A stretch of DNA of 64,000 bases. It comes from Apostichopus japonicus (Eukaryota; Echinodermata; Holothuroidea; Aspidochirotida; Stichopodidae). A program made the position numbers and the translations under genes. The DNA lies in assembly GCF_037975245.1 (NCBI RefSeq), contig NC_092582.1, forward strand, positions 25,150,077-25,214,076. Direction: 5' to 3'. Positions 43,901-54,927 of this stretch are shown here, one piece after another (positions within the stretch are counted from its first letter, which is position 1; every line of letters begins with the position of its first letter). The notes under the pieces are model-generated. The model did no database searches, had not been told where the DNA came from, and saw only the letters and a list, made by a program, of their open reading frames with translations.

Positions 43901-46900
43901 CCAATATTATGATTAATATTTTTTAGCATGGAAAGAACCTCCATTAAACCTCCCTACAGGGTACAGCTTAGCATCATCAGGACATTCCTTTTCTTCAGAG
44001 TTTTCTGATTGCAACGGGTTGATAACTGAAGGAGTCATCAACGGTACTGTGGTATTGAATCAGTACTGCGAGTGCGGCTGTCCTGCAAGCACTAACAAGG
44101 TCACCAAGCAGGCCGCTGTCCTTGACTTCTTTAGCAGCAGATACACAGGGTTGGGCTCTCTGGAGCCCTCCGGCGCCCAGGTACAGGGCTTTTGACTACC
44201 ATCCTCTCAGACAACACGACGGTGGTAACATACTGTAGCTACGTCAACAGACATGGTGGCACCAGGTCAGAGAGATATTGCCGTCTGGCAAGGGAGACCC
44301 TCACCACAGCTACAGAATCTAGCATGGCCCTACAAGTCTCTCAGATAGCCAGAAAGGAGAATGTGATGGCCGATGCTCTGCCCAGGGGACAGCTCCACCC
44401 TGACGAGTGGACCCTTTTGCAACGAACATGAAGTAGGTTTTTCCACATGTTCAGCAGACCTCTGATAGACCTGATTGCGACACAGGGCAACAATGGGCTG
44501 CTCATCTTTGTTCAGGCGGCCCACCCGCAGGCCTTCCACATAACGCCAGGTCCCTGTCGCGAAACGGACCGGAAGCTTACATCTTCCCCCTCTTGGCATG
44601 GTCAGCCATCATAGTGGCCCCGCTGACCCCGGTTCGGGCAAAAGTTATCCAGCTCCTAGCGGACGAGCCAGCGATCCTGCCGGACAAACCACAGTCGGTT
44701 GTCCCATAGACGGGGCGCTGGCTCACCCGGACAGCAAGGGCCTACAATTAGGTGCCTGGAAATTGTCTGGTGTTTCCTTAGACAGAAAGGACTTTGGCCG
44801 CCAGAGTGAGAACAACCTTGGTACTTACGTTTTCTGCCTACGGAGATTCGGAGTATGCCGAACGAGACAGACTCTGCCTACCATGGCCTTTCTAACCTTG
44901 ATCGCCGACTCCTTACCCACTGTTCCAAGAAGGGAGGCAGGGTTTAGACGATCAAAAACTTTCGTTCGGCTGTTGCCGCCTTCCATCAGGGGCTTCCCCT
45001 ACGGCTCCACGCCAGGCAGCAACGGCTCGCCTTGACTAAGGTGCCTTCAGTCCTACGGTTTGTGGGGTGCTGATAGTTCTCGACCCCTCCTTCTTCGCTA
45101 GAACCAGGTTTGGGCTCTCCTACCGGGAGACATCATCATCCCAGAGATCAAGACCTTCTCTTTGATCCCCGAGGACAGACTACAGTATGGTTTCCCATTA
45201 GGGCACTGAAGTGGTACCTCAACAGAACACAAGATCTCTTGGGTACTTCGACATCTCTGTTCTTCCTCCTTCGAGTGCCCCACTCAGCAGCCTGGGAGGA
45301 TACCTTGTCCCGCTGTTTGGTGGAAGCCGTCCGCCCTCTGGCTACAGGTCCAGGCAGATCCACGGCTCACAACAGCAGGGGTTTCACTGCTTCTACAGCC
45401 CTGTTCGCAGGTTTTCCAATAGTGGACATCTGCAAGACGACGGCGTGGAAGACTCCAATCGCTTTGTCGCCTGCTACTTATCGGACATATCACAGGCCGA
45501 TTTGGCTTTGGTCGCTCGATGATACGAGCTCCGGGGGTCCCACCCCTCGGGCCTCCCACCATCGGACAGTGCCACTCGGTGCATAGGTTGTGGGGAGACA
45601 GGTAAGTGGGGAACGAAGTAAATATTATAAAACTTACTGGTTTATATATTTACGAGTGACCCACTTACCTGTCTCCATTTCCCGCCACCCTCCCCCGAGG
45701 GAGGTGGGACGCAGCCGGACGGGGGAGCGGTCGTTCGACCTGACTCATGACTCCTCGCGTTTCGTCGATAGACATCGCCACCCCCTGGGTCGCCTGCGGC
45801 TACTTGTCTATCGGTGGGTGTTGTTTCCTTAGTTCGGTTTACCAGGTTACTCTTTACCATCTAAGGTAGTATGGGCCTCGTCCCCTTGTTCAATTAGGCC
45901 TCTGTTAGTGTAGGGGGAGGCACGCCTACGGGGTGACGGAGGGCGGACCCCCACCCCGACTGTTCAGGGTGGGCTCCACCCTCCGCCTGGAGGCGTCAGC
46001 AGTCTTTGTTAGCGTTAGATTTTTCCTTCTCGGCGAGCTCGGCGGGTGGCAGGGTTTACCCGCCACCCTCCCCGAGGTCGCGTCAGGGGCCACTTTGTGG
46101 GAAAGTGGTCTCAAAATGAAGGAAGGCCATTTGGGCCAGTGAGGGTGTACAGTGTTAAAAGATTACCAGGGCATTCTAGACACGGTAGAATGCGGTGCAT
46201 AGGTTGTGGGGAGACAGGTAAGTGGGTCACTCGTAAATATATAAACCAGTAAGTTTTATAATTTTTATACAAATTAATCAGGGCTGATAGATTGGCTAGG
46301 TGTTGAATTATTGTTTGTTGAAACTACTAACTTTAAATCTCATTGCACATATGTATGCTATGATTGTTCTAACACATTAAGTTTGTACCATTTAGATACC
46401 ATTTTGCAAAATGGCAAACTACTCCCAAACATTGTTGCTAGCATTTCTGCAATATTTCATAACATTTAGTTAGGTGATACCAGATCAGTTATTGGCCTGG
46501 GGAGAGATCTTTTCAAGGTACATGGCAAACACATTCAAGAATCATTAATGTTAGTAACGTTGCAGCAGTTGGGAACTTTTAACTTTGTAATTTTGATATT
46601 GTTCTGATCACACCACATGATATTCAGGCATAACTGGATACATTACATGATATATGGCAATATGAATGTTTTAAGGTGATTTTTGCTTTCCTTTCATCAC
46701 GGATTGAACTTTAATGTCAAATGTAAAACGCATTTTCAGCATAGTACAGTATGCGTGCTGATTGGCTATATACAGCATAGTACAGTATGCGTGCTGATTG
46801 GCTATATACAGCATAGTTCAGTATGCGTGCTGATTGGCTATAGCATCATAGTACAGTATGCGTGCTGATTGGCTTATACAGCATAGTACAGTATGCGTGC

Positions 46901-49900
46901 TGATTGGCTATATACTGTACAGCATAGTACAGTATGCGTGCTGATTGGCTATAAACAGCATAGTTCAGTATGCGTGCTGATTGGCTATAGCATCATAGTA
47001 CAGTATGCGTGCTGATTGGCTTATACAGCATAGTACAGTATGCGTGCTGATTGGCTATATACTGTACAGCATAGTACAGTATGCGTGCTGATTGGCTATA
47101 TACAGCATAGTACAGTATGCGTGCTGATTGGCTATATACTGTACAGCATAGTAAAGTATGCTTGCTGATTGGCTATATACAGCATAGTACAGTATGCGTG
47201 CTGATTGGCTATATACAGCATAGTACAGTATGCATGCTGATTGGCTATACACAGCATAGTACAGTATGCGTGCTGATTGGCTATATACAGCATAGTACAG
47301 TATGCGTGCTGATTGGCTATATACAGCATAGTACAGTATGCGTGCTGATTGGCTATATGCAGCATAGTACAGTATGCGTGCTGATTGGCTATATAGTACA
47401 GTATGCGTGCTGATTGGCTATATACAGCATAGTACAGTATGCGTGCTGATTGGCTATTTTCAGCATTGTACAGTATGCGTGCTGATTGGCTATACACAGC
47501 ATAGTACAGTATGCGTGCTGATTGGCTATACACAGCATAGTACAGTATGCGTGCTGATTGGCTATATACAGCATAGTACAGTATGCGTGCTGATTGGCTA
47601 TATGCAGCATAGTACAGTATGCGTGCTGATTGGCTATATAGTACAGTATGCGTGCTGATTGGCTATATACAGCATAGTACAGTATGCGTGCTGATTGGCT
47701 ATTTTCAGCATTGTACAGTATGCGTGCTGATTGGCTATACACAGCATAGTACAGTATGCGTGCTGATTGGCTATACACAGCATAGTACAGTATGCGTGCT
47801 GATTGGCTATATACAGCATAGTACAGTATGCGTGCTGATTGGCTATTTTCAGCATTGTACAGTATGCGTGCTGATTGGCTATATAGTACAGTATGCGTGC
47901 TGATTGGCTATGTACAGCATAGTACAGTATGCGTGCTGATTGGCTATTTTCAGAATTGTACAGTATGCGTGCTGATTGGCTATACACAGCATAGTACAGT
48001 ATGCGTGCTGATTGGCTATACACAGCATAGTACAGTATGCGTGCTGATTGGCTATATACAGCATAGTACAGTATGCGTGCTGATTGGCTATTTTTAGCAT
48101 TGTACAGTATGCGTGCTGATTGGCTATATAGTACAGTATGCGTGCTGATTGGCTATATGCAGCATAGTACAGTATGCGTGCTGATTGGCTATAGCATCAT
48201 AGTACAGTATGCGTGCTGATTGGCTATATGCAGCATAGTACAGTATGCGTGCTGATTGGCTATATACAGCATAGTACAGTATGCGTGCTGATTGGCTATA
48301 CACAGCATAGTACAGTATGCGTGCTGATTGGCTATACACAGCATAGTACAGTATGCGTGCTGATTGGCTATATACAGCATAGTACAGTATGCGTGCTGAT
48401 TGGCTATATACAGCATAGTACAGTATGCGTGCTGATTGGCTATTTTCAGCATTGTACAGTATGCGTGCTGATTGGCTATATAGTACAGTATGCGTGCTGA
48501 TTGGCTATATGCAGCATAGTACAGTATGGGTGCTGATTGGCTATATAGTACAGTATGCGTGCTGATTGGCTATATGCAGCATAGTACAGTATGCGTGCTG
48601 ATTGGCTATACACAGCATCGTACAGTATGCATGCTGATTGGCTATATACAGCATAGTACAGTATGCGTGCTGATTGGCTATATAGTACAGTATGCGTGCT
48701 GATTGGCTATATGCAGCATAGTACAGTATGCGTGCTGATTGGCTATATAGTACAGTATGCGTGCTGATTGGCTATATGCAGCATAGTACAGTATGCGTGC
48801 TGATTGGCTATATAGTACAGTATGCGTGCTGATTGGCTATATGCAGCATAGTAAAGTATGTGTGCTGATTGGCTATATACAGCATCGTACAGTATGCATG
48901 CTGATTGGCTATATACTGTACAGCATAGTAAAGTATGCGTGCTGATTGGCTATATACAGCATAGTACAGTATGTGTGCTGATTGGCTATATACAGCATCG
49001 TACAGTATGCATGCTGATTGGCTATATACTGTACAGCATAGTAAAGTATGCGTGCTGATTGGCTATATACAGCATAGTACAGTATGTGTGCTGATTGGCT
49101 ATATACAGCATCGTACAGTATGCATGCTGATTGGCTATATACAGCATAGTACAGTATGCGTGCTGATTGGCTTTGTCTTCTAGCTAGCATAAAGTTGCGA
49201 CACATTTAGTTGCGTGTTGAATCAGCATATATTACATGTAGCAACCATAGATAAAAGCAAGATGATTTGTGTGTTGATGTAGTTATGCTTATTGCTTGTC
49301 AGGAAGGTATTATTGCTGTGAAGGAAGTGGATAAATGTAGAATGCACATGTCTGTCTTAAAACCCATCCTGTTTGAATGAAATTTACAGGTACGGCTTGA
49401 CCTTAGGTTACTCCGACTGGGATACAAAGAAGCGTGCCGTGATGATTTTTTCATGATCGCTATCGCAACAATATCAAACTTTACCTGAACTTTGTTTTCT
49501 TGTTGTTACTTAAACCCAAAGTGTGTGCAGACAAGGCGATTACATCTTGTAACATCTTAGGCTAGATCTTTACTTGTGTACAATTGTCCACACAAATGTC
49601 TGGCAATAAATGTTCTGCAAATGTTACGATCTAGCGTTTTGCTTATATATTGGTGTTTCAAGGGACTTAAGAAAGAATGTATATAAACTATATACAGCTT
49701 GATGTTACTGAAATCCAGTGAAGACTCCCTTGCTAATATTTGTCACCAGGAAAACTTATGAACACAGAAACATCATCAGGCGGTTATGAAAAATCAATGC
49801 AATATTTATATTCCTCGATTGTTTTCAAAGGGCCTAACAGTATATTGGAAGTGTTTGGAACTTTGTTACCATTTTATCATACAATCAAAACTTTTTAAAC

Positions 49901-52692
49901 CCTGGGATGAATTTGATATGAGGTGGTAGCTCACTAGTCTAAGTACAAGCAGAGGGGCTACTTTACATCTTGGTCTTGCTGCAACTATTGTTTTGCGGGC
50001 AGAGAAAGTAAATTGTTGTCGTCATAGAGTCTAGGAATGTTAAAAGCAGAGATGATATTAATACACTGTTGTGAAACACGGAATCAATAGGCCAAGAATT
50101 CTCTCAGTAATGTTGAAATAGTTTGCAGTGCAGTAGAAATCATCGAAATACAGAGTCTGTATATATGAAAGTAAATCTGTCTAGGTATTCAAGGATGGTT
50201 TCCGTTATGTCACATTGAGTCATTTGTGAATTCATATTATATATTGGTAGCATACTACTACTAGAAGTCCTACTGTTCTACTACAAATTTGACATATTTG
50301 AGTGATTTAGTCAAGTCTGTGTGCTTGGAAGGAACTATATATCTGTACTACCACTACTACTTCTGGTAGAACTGTTTTAACATGATTGGGTTAGTTTACT
50401 TTGACCCGGTGGGAAGGGGAGCTCAAGGACCTCCTTTTCATCCCATGTCAGGGTTCAACACCTCCGGGATAAGTAAGCAATCTTCCACAGTGCTGCTGTT
50501 TTCATAATGACAATTGCCCTTTGTGTGGTCTAAACAATGTAAAAATTCTTTCTGTTTAGTCATGGCAGGCTTCAAGACAAATATTTTACAAAGTATGCCA
50601 ATCCACAGGAGAACTCAAGTGGATTGGAAAAGCAAAAAGAACCTGGTGCAAGTAGAAAGATGGTAGCTAAGCTGATAGGCCACTTGCTTTGTTGTTCAAT
50701 TGAACAGACACAGGTGTGTGCTGTATGACTGTCATACAGTTATAATACAGCAGTGACAGGAACTGCCAGTCACTGTTACACACGTACAGTACTGTATAGT
50801 ACTGTACTGTACAGTAATGTACAGTTAAGTACTATACTGTACTGTACAGTACTGTATAGTACAGTAGAAGAACAGTACTGTATAGTTAAGTACTATACTG
50901 TAATATACTGTACAGTAATGTATAGTTAAGTACTATACTGTTATGTACTGTACAGTATAGAACTATACAGTACAGTACTGTATAGTACAGTACAATAAAA
51001 GAACAGTACTATATACTGTACAGTAATGTACAGTTAAGTACTATACTGTACTGTACAGTACTGTATAGTACAATACAGTAGAAGAACAGTACTGTATAGT
51101 TAAGTACTATACTGTAATGTACCACAGTATAGTACTATACAGTACAGTACAGTACTGTATAGTACAGTACAATAAAAGAACAGTACTATATACTGTACAG
51201 TAATGTACAGTTAAGTACTATACTGTACTGTACAGTACTGTATAGTACAATACAGTAGAAGAACAGTACTGTATAGTTAAGTACTATACTGTAATGTACA
51301 GTACAGTATAGTATAGTATAGTAACGTACTATACTGTACAGTACAGTATAGAACTGTACTGTACAGTAATGTACATTTAAGTACTATACTGTACTGTACA
51401 GTACAGTATAGTACTACACAGTACAGTTCAGAGCACTGGGTTCAGCTTCATTGGTAAAATCACAAAATCAAGAAACTTGACTGTCTGTTTATATAGATAT
51501 ATACGTACAGTACTAAGGAGTACCCTTGATCTGTTAACCACTTGGAGTGTTCTATGCATTGTAGGCAGTCAATGGTTACCACACTAACAAAACACTATTT
51601 ACAATATGTTTGCTCTTCAAGACCATATTTAACCATGCCCAGGTTCAAACTAATGTTCAAGAGGTTTAATAAGGTTTCCATGATTTCTCCATAAATTGAT
51701 TTTCCGGCCAAAAGTCTATGCAATGATGATGGGATGCGTGTAGAACTGTAGATATTGTTTTTATTTTTGTCTTGGTGATGCCTTAGCTCGTGACTGATAA
51801 AGTTACATGGTGGTTTAACTTATTACTCGGATCTGTATCTTAAGTACATTCCAAACCCTGAGTTGAGATGAGTATAGGAACCATTATGGTTGATGACGGT
51901 CAAAGGTCATTTTGGATCACCAGAGGTTGGAGTCTGAGAACTTTATGAACATGATAATCTGCCTAGTTAACAAAACCTGATTTGTTGAAAGCCTGAAAAC
52001 CTTTTAACTTGCACAGAAGTTGTAAATTGTTGAATGGAGAGAGTTAAGTATCGTTGCTTGTAAATCAAACCAAACCAGCAAGCTTGGGGGAACATTTACT
52101 TGTGAATTAGAGGATGGGTGTACTTCACACTTAGTATGTATATCCATCCAAATGAGTGCAAGTGTCCAATTGGTTTTTGTTCAAGATAAAGGTCATCAAG
52201 GTCAGTACAAGTACTGCCAATGCTATCATGTATATGTGTAAATCACAAAGCTTGGAATAAATCCACACTGTACATATAATATATGTTCACCACATGGCGG
52301 TGCATTTTAAGACCTCTATTCCTGGCTGGAGGTCAAAGGTGAGTTGAGGTTATCAGAGGTCAAGTCTGAAAACCTTGTGCGTGCAACTTAAAATGCAAAC
52401 CGTGAGTGTAAGCATATATATCTTAACTTCAGTTGAGGTCACCTGAGGTCAACAGATCCAAACTTGAAAGTCATGTTGCAATGTTGCATTAGATGTTCTC
52501 ATATAAAACGTGACAGGAGTCTTGGGCCCCGTCAGTTTTCTGGCTACACAAAATGCACAAAAAATGCTGGGTTGATACAAACCTCCATTACATATGTTTT
52601 TGTTCTTTCTTTCCAGGTCAATGTGTTGACCTCCAAACCTGTGACAATGGAGGGACATGTATAGATCATGGAGATGGCGAAGTCAGTTGTAT
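28886..52692 (+). CDS. Secreted or membrane protein with EGF-like domain (first two coding exons; gene runs off the window)
   Basis: Exon 28886-28961 is joined to 52617-52692, and the gene continues to the right. Exon 1 encodes a typical signal peptide: MEFNMRRNF, then hydrophobic AGYLLIFCACFVPLSQG. It ends in phase 1 at G/GTGAGG. Exon 2 follows TTTCTTTCCAG and in the matching phase reads GQCVDLQTCDNGGTCIDHG and then DGEVSC. This is the first half of an EGF-like domain: C-x5-C-x5-C-x9-C with the NGGTC signature. It ends two bases into the next codon at AT/GTAAGT, just before the expected CxC pair. Such domains make disulphide-bonded extracellular modules, often in tandem. The full protein cannot be named. 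The join across a 23.7-kb intron is inferred from phase and content. I saw no further EGF exon before 64000. Confidence 0.72.
28962..36900 (+). other. Intron 1 of the EGF gene, left part
   Basis: About 8 kb of AT-rich intron with no element or exon I can support. A pyrimidine tract of CCCTCCCCTCCCC type lies near 35450-35505. Confidence 0.55.
36905..37075. repeat. 21-bp tandem repeat
   Basis: About eight copies of a unit like TAGCAATTTACCCATTTTACA. It makes a Met/Lys-rich frame on the minus strand that is not a gene. Confidence 0.92.
37535..37795. repeat. 14-15-bp tandem repeat
   Basis: About 17 copies alternating between CTCTGTAGTACTCA and CTCTGTAGTACCCC. Confidence 0.92.
37796..39387 (+). 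other. Intron 1 of the EGF gene, flank of the DIRS element
   Basis: No gene or named element is seen. G-rich runs lie near 37890-37912 and 38498-38511. Confidence 0.5.
39401..39514 (+). repeat. DIRS left inverted terminal repeat
   Basis: It runs from CCCACTTACCTGTCTCCCC to GGCCTTCCTTCATTTT and is the exact reverse complement of 46113-46226. The element's outer left edge adds ATTTACTTCGTTC (39388-39400), which is not part of the shared repeat but is mirrored in the internal complementary region. Confidence 0.93.
39720..40900 (+). repeat. DIRS leader with imperfect internal repeats
   Basis: GCCTATACCGCCTTGTTTAC with CGCGGATAGGCAT occurs twice (39786 and 39948). Two diverged copies of a block of about 300 bp follow, sharing TCGTAGCCTTGTTCC and GGGGTTCTCTCCCTT near 40266 and 40567. 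This is probably an untranslated leader; no coding frame is convincing. Confidence 0.65.
40914..42021 (+). pseudogene. DIRS gag-like region with tandem duplications
   Basis: GC-rich compared with its surroundings. Plus-strand frames are Arg/Gly/Glu-rich (SRSRSREPMRST, ERGSKGKRPIRKE), as expected for a nucleic-acid-binding Gag. They break at stops after about 130 codons each. A block of about 103 bp is tandemly doubled at 41108-41312, sharing GGTGCCGGCGCTGTCCGGAT, and three copies of a block of about 200 bp with TGTCCGGGTCG follow. A 243-codon antisense frame is a by-product of composition. The Gag assignment rests on position and composition only. Confidence 0.45.
42130..43250 (+). other. Middle of the DIRS element, no recognisable domain
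   Basis: This is where reverse transcriptase would be expected, but no RT motif is visible. The words CTTGGCAAACTGCCAAGA and CTTGGCAAAGTGCCAGGA near 42400-42500 form several small inverted repeats. Confidence 0.5.
43255..43495 (+). mobile_element. tRNA-derived SINE (family B) nested in the DIRS element
   Basis: The head reads TATAGCTCAGTTAGCTCAGG with AAGGTCCCCGATTCAGGCC as the B-box side. The body has ACAGAGTTGTTGAC, and the tail GTGAGGCTTCTTCTCATG and ACTTGCAGGATGATCC. It is the plus-strand counterpart of 10237-10498. Confidence 0.83.
43674..43800 (+). mobile_element. SINE (family A) 5' fragment nested in the DIRS element
   Basis: It shares GTGGTCAAGTGG, AAGGCAGTG, GTGATCTAAGG and CCTTGGGCAAGGC with the copy at 5599-5970, then ends early. 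The head retains both box-like motifs. Confidence 0.8.
44192..44560 (+). pseudogene. DIRS RNase H domain and start of methyltransferase-like domain
   Basis: 44192-44431 reads ILSDNTTVVTY, NRHGGTRSERYCRLARET and IARKENVMADALPRGQ followed by HPDEW. This is the pattern of the RNase H segment of DIRS polyproteins (SDNTT with the Asp, KxNxxADxLSRG with the late Asp). In the frame after the TGA at 44429-44431 comes RPLIDLIATQGNN, which matches the start of the DIRS methyltransferase-like domain. Further stops and frame changes follow. Confidence 0.78.
44760..45530 (+). pseudogene. DIRS tyrosine recombinase, frameshifted
   Basis: Pieces in different frames keep the domain order. An N-terminal part is near 44780-45040. 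The catalytic part has FPIRALKWYLNRTQDL, then AHNSRGF (the H-x-x-R motif), then STALFAGFPIVDICKTTAW. After a frame change comes RFVACYLSDIS with the probable nucleophilic Tyr. The fragments resemble DIRS recombinases rather than phage integrases because of neighbouring RNase H and the inverted ends. Not functional as it stands. Confidence 0.8.
45577..45676 (+). repeat. DIRS internal complementary region
   Basis: 45577-45623 is complementary to the element's left edge (39388-39434). 45624-45676 is complementary to its right edge, starting from 46262. The switch point is exactly where the two outer ends would meet in a circular intermediate. In the DIRS model this region templates completion of the ends. 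Confidence 0.92.
46113..46226 (+). repeat. DIRS right inverted terminal repeat
   Basis: Exact reverse complement of 39401-39514. The outer right edge continues with TCACTCGTAAATATATAAAC to TTTTATAAT at 46262. Flanking host DNA shows no target duplication, as usual for elements inserted by a tyrosine recombinase. Confidence 0.93.
46263..46736 (+). other. Intron 1 of the EGF gene between DIRS and the CCAAT array
   Basis: AT-rich sequence with no recognisable feature. Confidence 0.5.
46737..49172. repeat. 36-bp minisatellite with a CCAAT box in each unit
   Basis: Roughly 65-70 tandem units, mostly 36 bp with shorter variants of about 26 bp. The consensus is built from GCATAGTACAGTATGC, GTGCTGATTGGCTAT and ATACA. 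Reversed, each unit contains AGCCAATCAG, a full NF-Y (CCAAT-box) consensus. The GCATA...TATGC part is an imperfect inverted repeat. Because 36 is a multiple of three, long frames appear on both strands; they are artefacts. Confidence 0.96.
49173..50774 (+). other. Intron 1 of the EGF gene, no feature
   Basis: No exon or mobile element is recognised in this part of the intron. Confidence 0.5.
50775..51430. repeat. Palindromic GTAC-rich array
   Basis: Dense overlapping palindromes such as TACTGTACAGTA and GTACTATACAGTAC, broken by AGAAGAACAGTACTGTATAG words. A higher-order period of roughly 185-190 bp can be seen between blocks that start AATAAAAGAACAGTACTATA (about 50994 and 51170). It can form many alternative hairpins. 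Confidence 0.9.
51431..52616 (+). other. Intron 1 of the EGF gene, last part
   Basis: No further repeat or exon is seen before the pyrimidine-rich acceptor at 52601-52616. Confidence 0.5.
52617..52692 (+). CDS. EGF-like exon (first half of the domain)
   Basis: A 76-bp exon with acceptor TTCTTTCCAG/GT and donor TGTAT/GTAAGT. It encodes four cysteines with EGF spacing and the GGTC turn. Phase 1 at the start and 2 at the end. The remaining two cysteines must come from the next exon, outside the window. Confidence 0.82.
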
Positions 52693-54927
52693 GTAAGTAT
52701 TATTAAAGCTAGATCTAAACACTGCACGGAGTCTACAGCTGGTGTGGTGCTAAGAGGCATCATTTACCCTGCCTCCTCACCAGCCTGGCTCTGGCAATGT
52801 CTAGAGTGACCTGTTAGCATTTTCTATAGATGCTGTGTGCTGGTCAACCACTTCCTTTTGTACCATACTCCTTCTCAGGCTGAGAAGTTGTGTTGAGTTT
52901 GTCAGAAGAATTGCGGTTTCAGTAAATTATGCACTATTGTCATACAAAACTGTTCTAAATGTCTGGACAATAAGACCCAACAGATTTTTTTAATGAATTT
53001 CATGAGAAATTAGGACTGCACAGAGGTCAGTGTTACTACAACCATGAATCCTTAGAGAGTTATAATCCACTTCTTGGATAACACTGAGTTACAGTACAAG
53101 AAAGAAATATCAGAGAAAGAGAGAAACGCAGATGTATTTGTATTTCTTAGTCCATCACCGAAAAATGAATGTCAGTGGTACATTAACCAGATTAGTGTTG
53201 GAAGGACATATACAGTTGTAGTTTGGTTCAGATTAACACACCCTGCATGCCCCTGGAAGTGCACTGTTGGGGATCCCAAGGGTGTAAGCTCTGAGGTCAA
53301 TTACTGAATAGCCATGCACCATAGATTTGAACAGGTTGATATTATCACATTGAGTGTGTTCATTGGCTGGTCCTAATTCAGGCCACATGTGGGGGAGACC
53401 AGCACTCACTTGTAACACACTCATACAGGTAGTAGTGGACAGAGTGATGTTATCCACCAGTTTGCCATTTGTGGAGTGTAGGAAGTGAAGGCAACTTTTA
53501 CTAATCTCTTCAACCATTGGCCAAATCAGAGGCCAATAGGAGTTTGCTTAAGTGTGACATTTTTGCCATCTATTTGATCTTGAATCTGTTTCTGGCATTG
53601 TTGCAATAATGCTGCTACTTAGTTTTTAATGAACAATAAGTGCCCCTCCCACTCCCCTCCCCCTCTCCTCCCACTCACCAACTTTCCTTTTTTCTTCCTT
53701 TTTGTGGATGGATCGCATTTATTTGCTTTCTAAGCCGGTCCTCCCTACCATAATTGTCTGCTGGTATGTAACTGTTGCAGTAGGTATGTTATAGGATACC
53801 TGGTATATGACCCAGCAGCAGCATTACAGCAGTGCTCAGTCTGTTGTCATAAAGAATGGGCTATTAAAATACAAAATTCCATTTTTCCATTCCATGGAGG
53901 AGTCTATTTCGAAGGGCGCTGAAAGACTGGCCTCGTGACTGCCAGACGGGGTCGCGACCTCTTGGAGTTCTTTAAAGTTTCCTGTTTCTACCTCTGTACA
54001 ATTTATTCACAGGAGGTTGAAATGTCTGGAGTACACAACTAAATATTCTGTTGTCAAATTTACATGTACTAGGCATACCGCAGTTTCCATTGCTTTAGTA
54101 TATAGTTAAAATGTCTTCATTCTGTTGTGACCACTTCATAATATCAGACACAATGCTCAAATTTTTATCTCTGGACTTACAGTACTGTATGTTACATTTT
54201 AAAAACTTTTTCCTGATGTTGCCAATATTTGGAAAATCGTTGATTACTTTATGAATCGCTCTTTCTATCTCTCTCTCTCAGATGAAATTCCATGTTGGTG
54301 AACTTTGTTCCTTGTTAATCAGTTAAATCTCTGGAATGTTTACAATACTTTTCCCCCCCATCCTATCTAGCCGACACGCACCACACAACTTGTCAGAGCC
54401 ACGCGAGCTGAAGGGCTTAAAGGAACTTTCACAGTTTTCAAACGTAGGAAAGAATCAGGCTGGCAACTCAGTTGATTGTAGTAGTTTTAACACTTATAGT
54501 AGAGAGTAGAGCTTCCTGAGTCAGTTATGATAGTTTATATTAGGATCGGAGTTTATATTAGGATAAAGTATTTGTTGATAAGAACTCAGGAAGTACTTTT
54601 CCTTGTAATCACCATTAGAAACTATATACAACAGGGGGTGCCATGTGCTGTGTATATTTATAGCAGTTACAATGTCACTGCTCGGTCACCTGTGCGAAGG
54701 AAAAACGTTTCAATTTTGACTTACACTAGGCGTGCAGTATTGCTCAAGCCTGTAGGAATCTCTTTTTTAATCACACATGGAATTAGTTTTACAATATCGT
54801 AATGCCCATACACTGCAATCGTATCAGCACAGACTTTAAAACCAAATCAAATGTGAAGAGCAAACATTGGGGACATTTTCAGTTGTTTGTCTCTAGTCGT
54901 ATTTAATTTGGAAATAATTCTTGACTA
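52693..54927 (+). other. Intron 2 of the EGF gene, first part
   Basis: No exon is found. A pyrimidine-rich tract lies at 53641-53700. Unrelated short frames show no family. Confidence 0.5.

Larger units (their letters stand above)
39388..46262 (+). mobile_element. DIRS-type (tyrosine recombinase) retrotransposon, degenerate
   Basis: The 6,875-bp element sits in intron 1 of the EGF gene in the same direction. Its ends are inverted, not direct, repeats: 39401-39514 and 46113-46226 are exact reverse complements over 114 bp as read. An internal complementary region at 45577-45676 matches the outer left edge and then the outer right edge, joined at 45623/45624, which is the hallmark of DIRS elements. 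Order: left repeat, repeat-rich leader, gag-like Arg-rich region, RNase H and methyltransferase-like remains, tyrosine recombinase, internal complementary region, right repeat. Reverse transcriptase is not recognisable, the frames are broken, and two SINEs lie inside. It is not autonomous. Confidence 0.9.

Noticed and set aside
44760-45530. Phage or bacterial integrase
   Set aside because: The H-x-x-R and Tyr motifs sit beside RNase H remains and inverted ends with an internal complementary region, which defines a DIRS retrotransposon.
46737-49172. CRISPR array
   Set aside because: Units are contiguous with no unique spacers, and the DNA is animal nuclear sequence with spliced genes.
46737-49205. 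Many open frames of 90-130 codons on both strands with repeats of HSTVCVLIGY or NQHAYCTMLY type
   Set aside because: They arise because the 36-bp unit is a multiple of three and lacks stops. They have no composition, start or conservation typical of genes.
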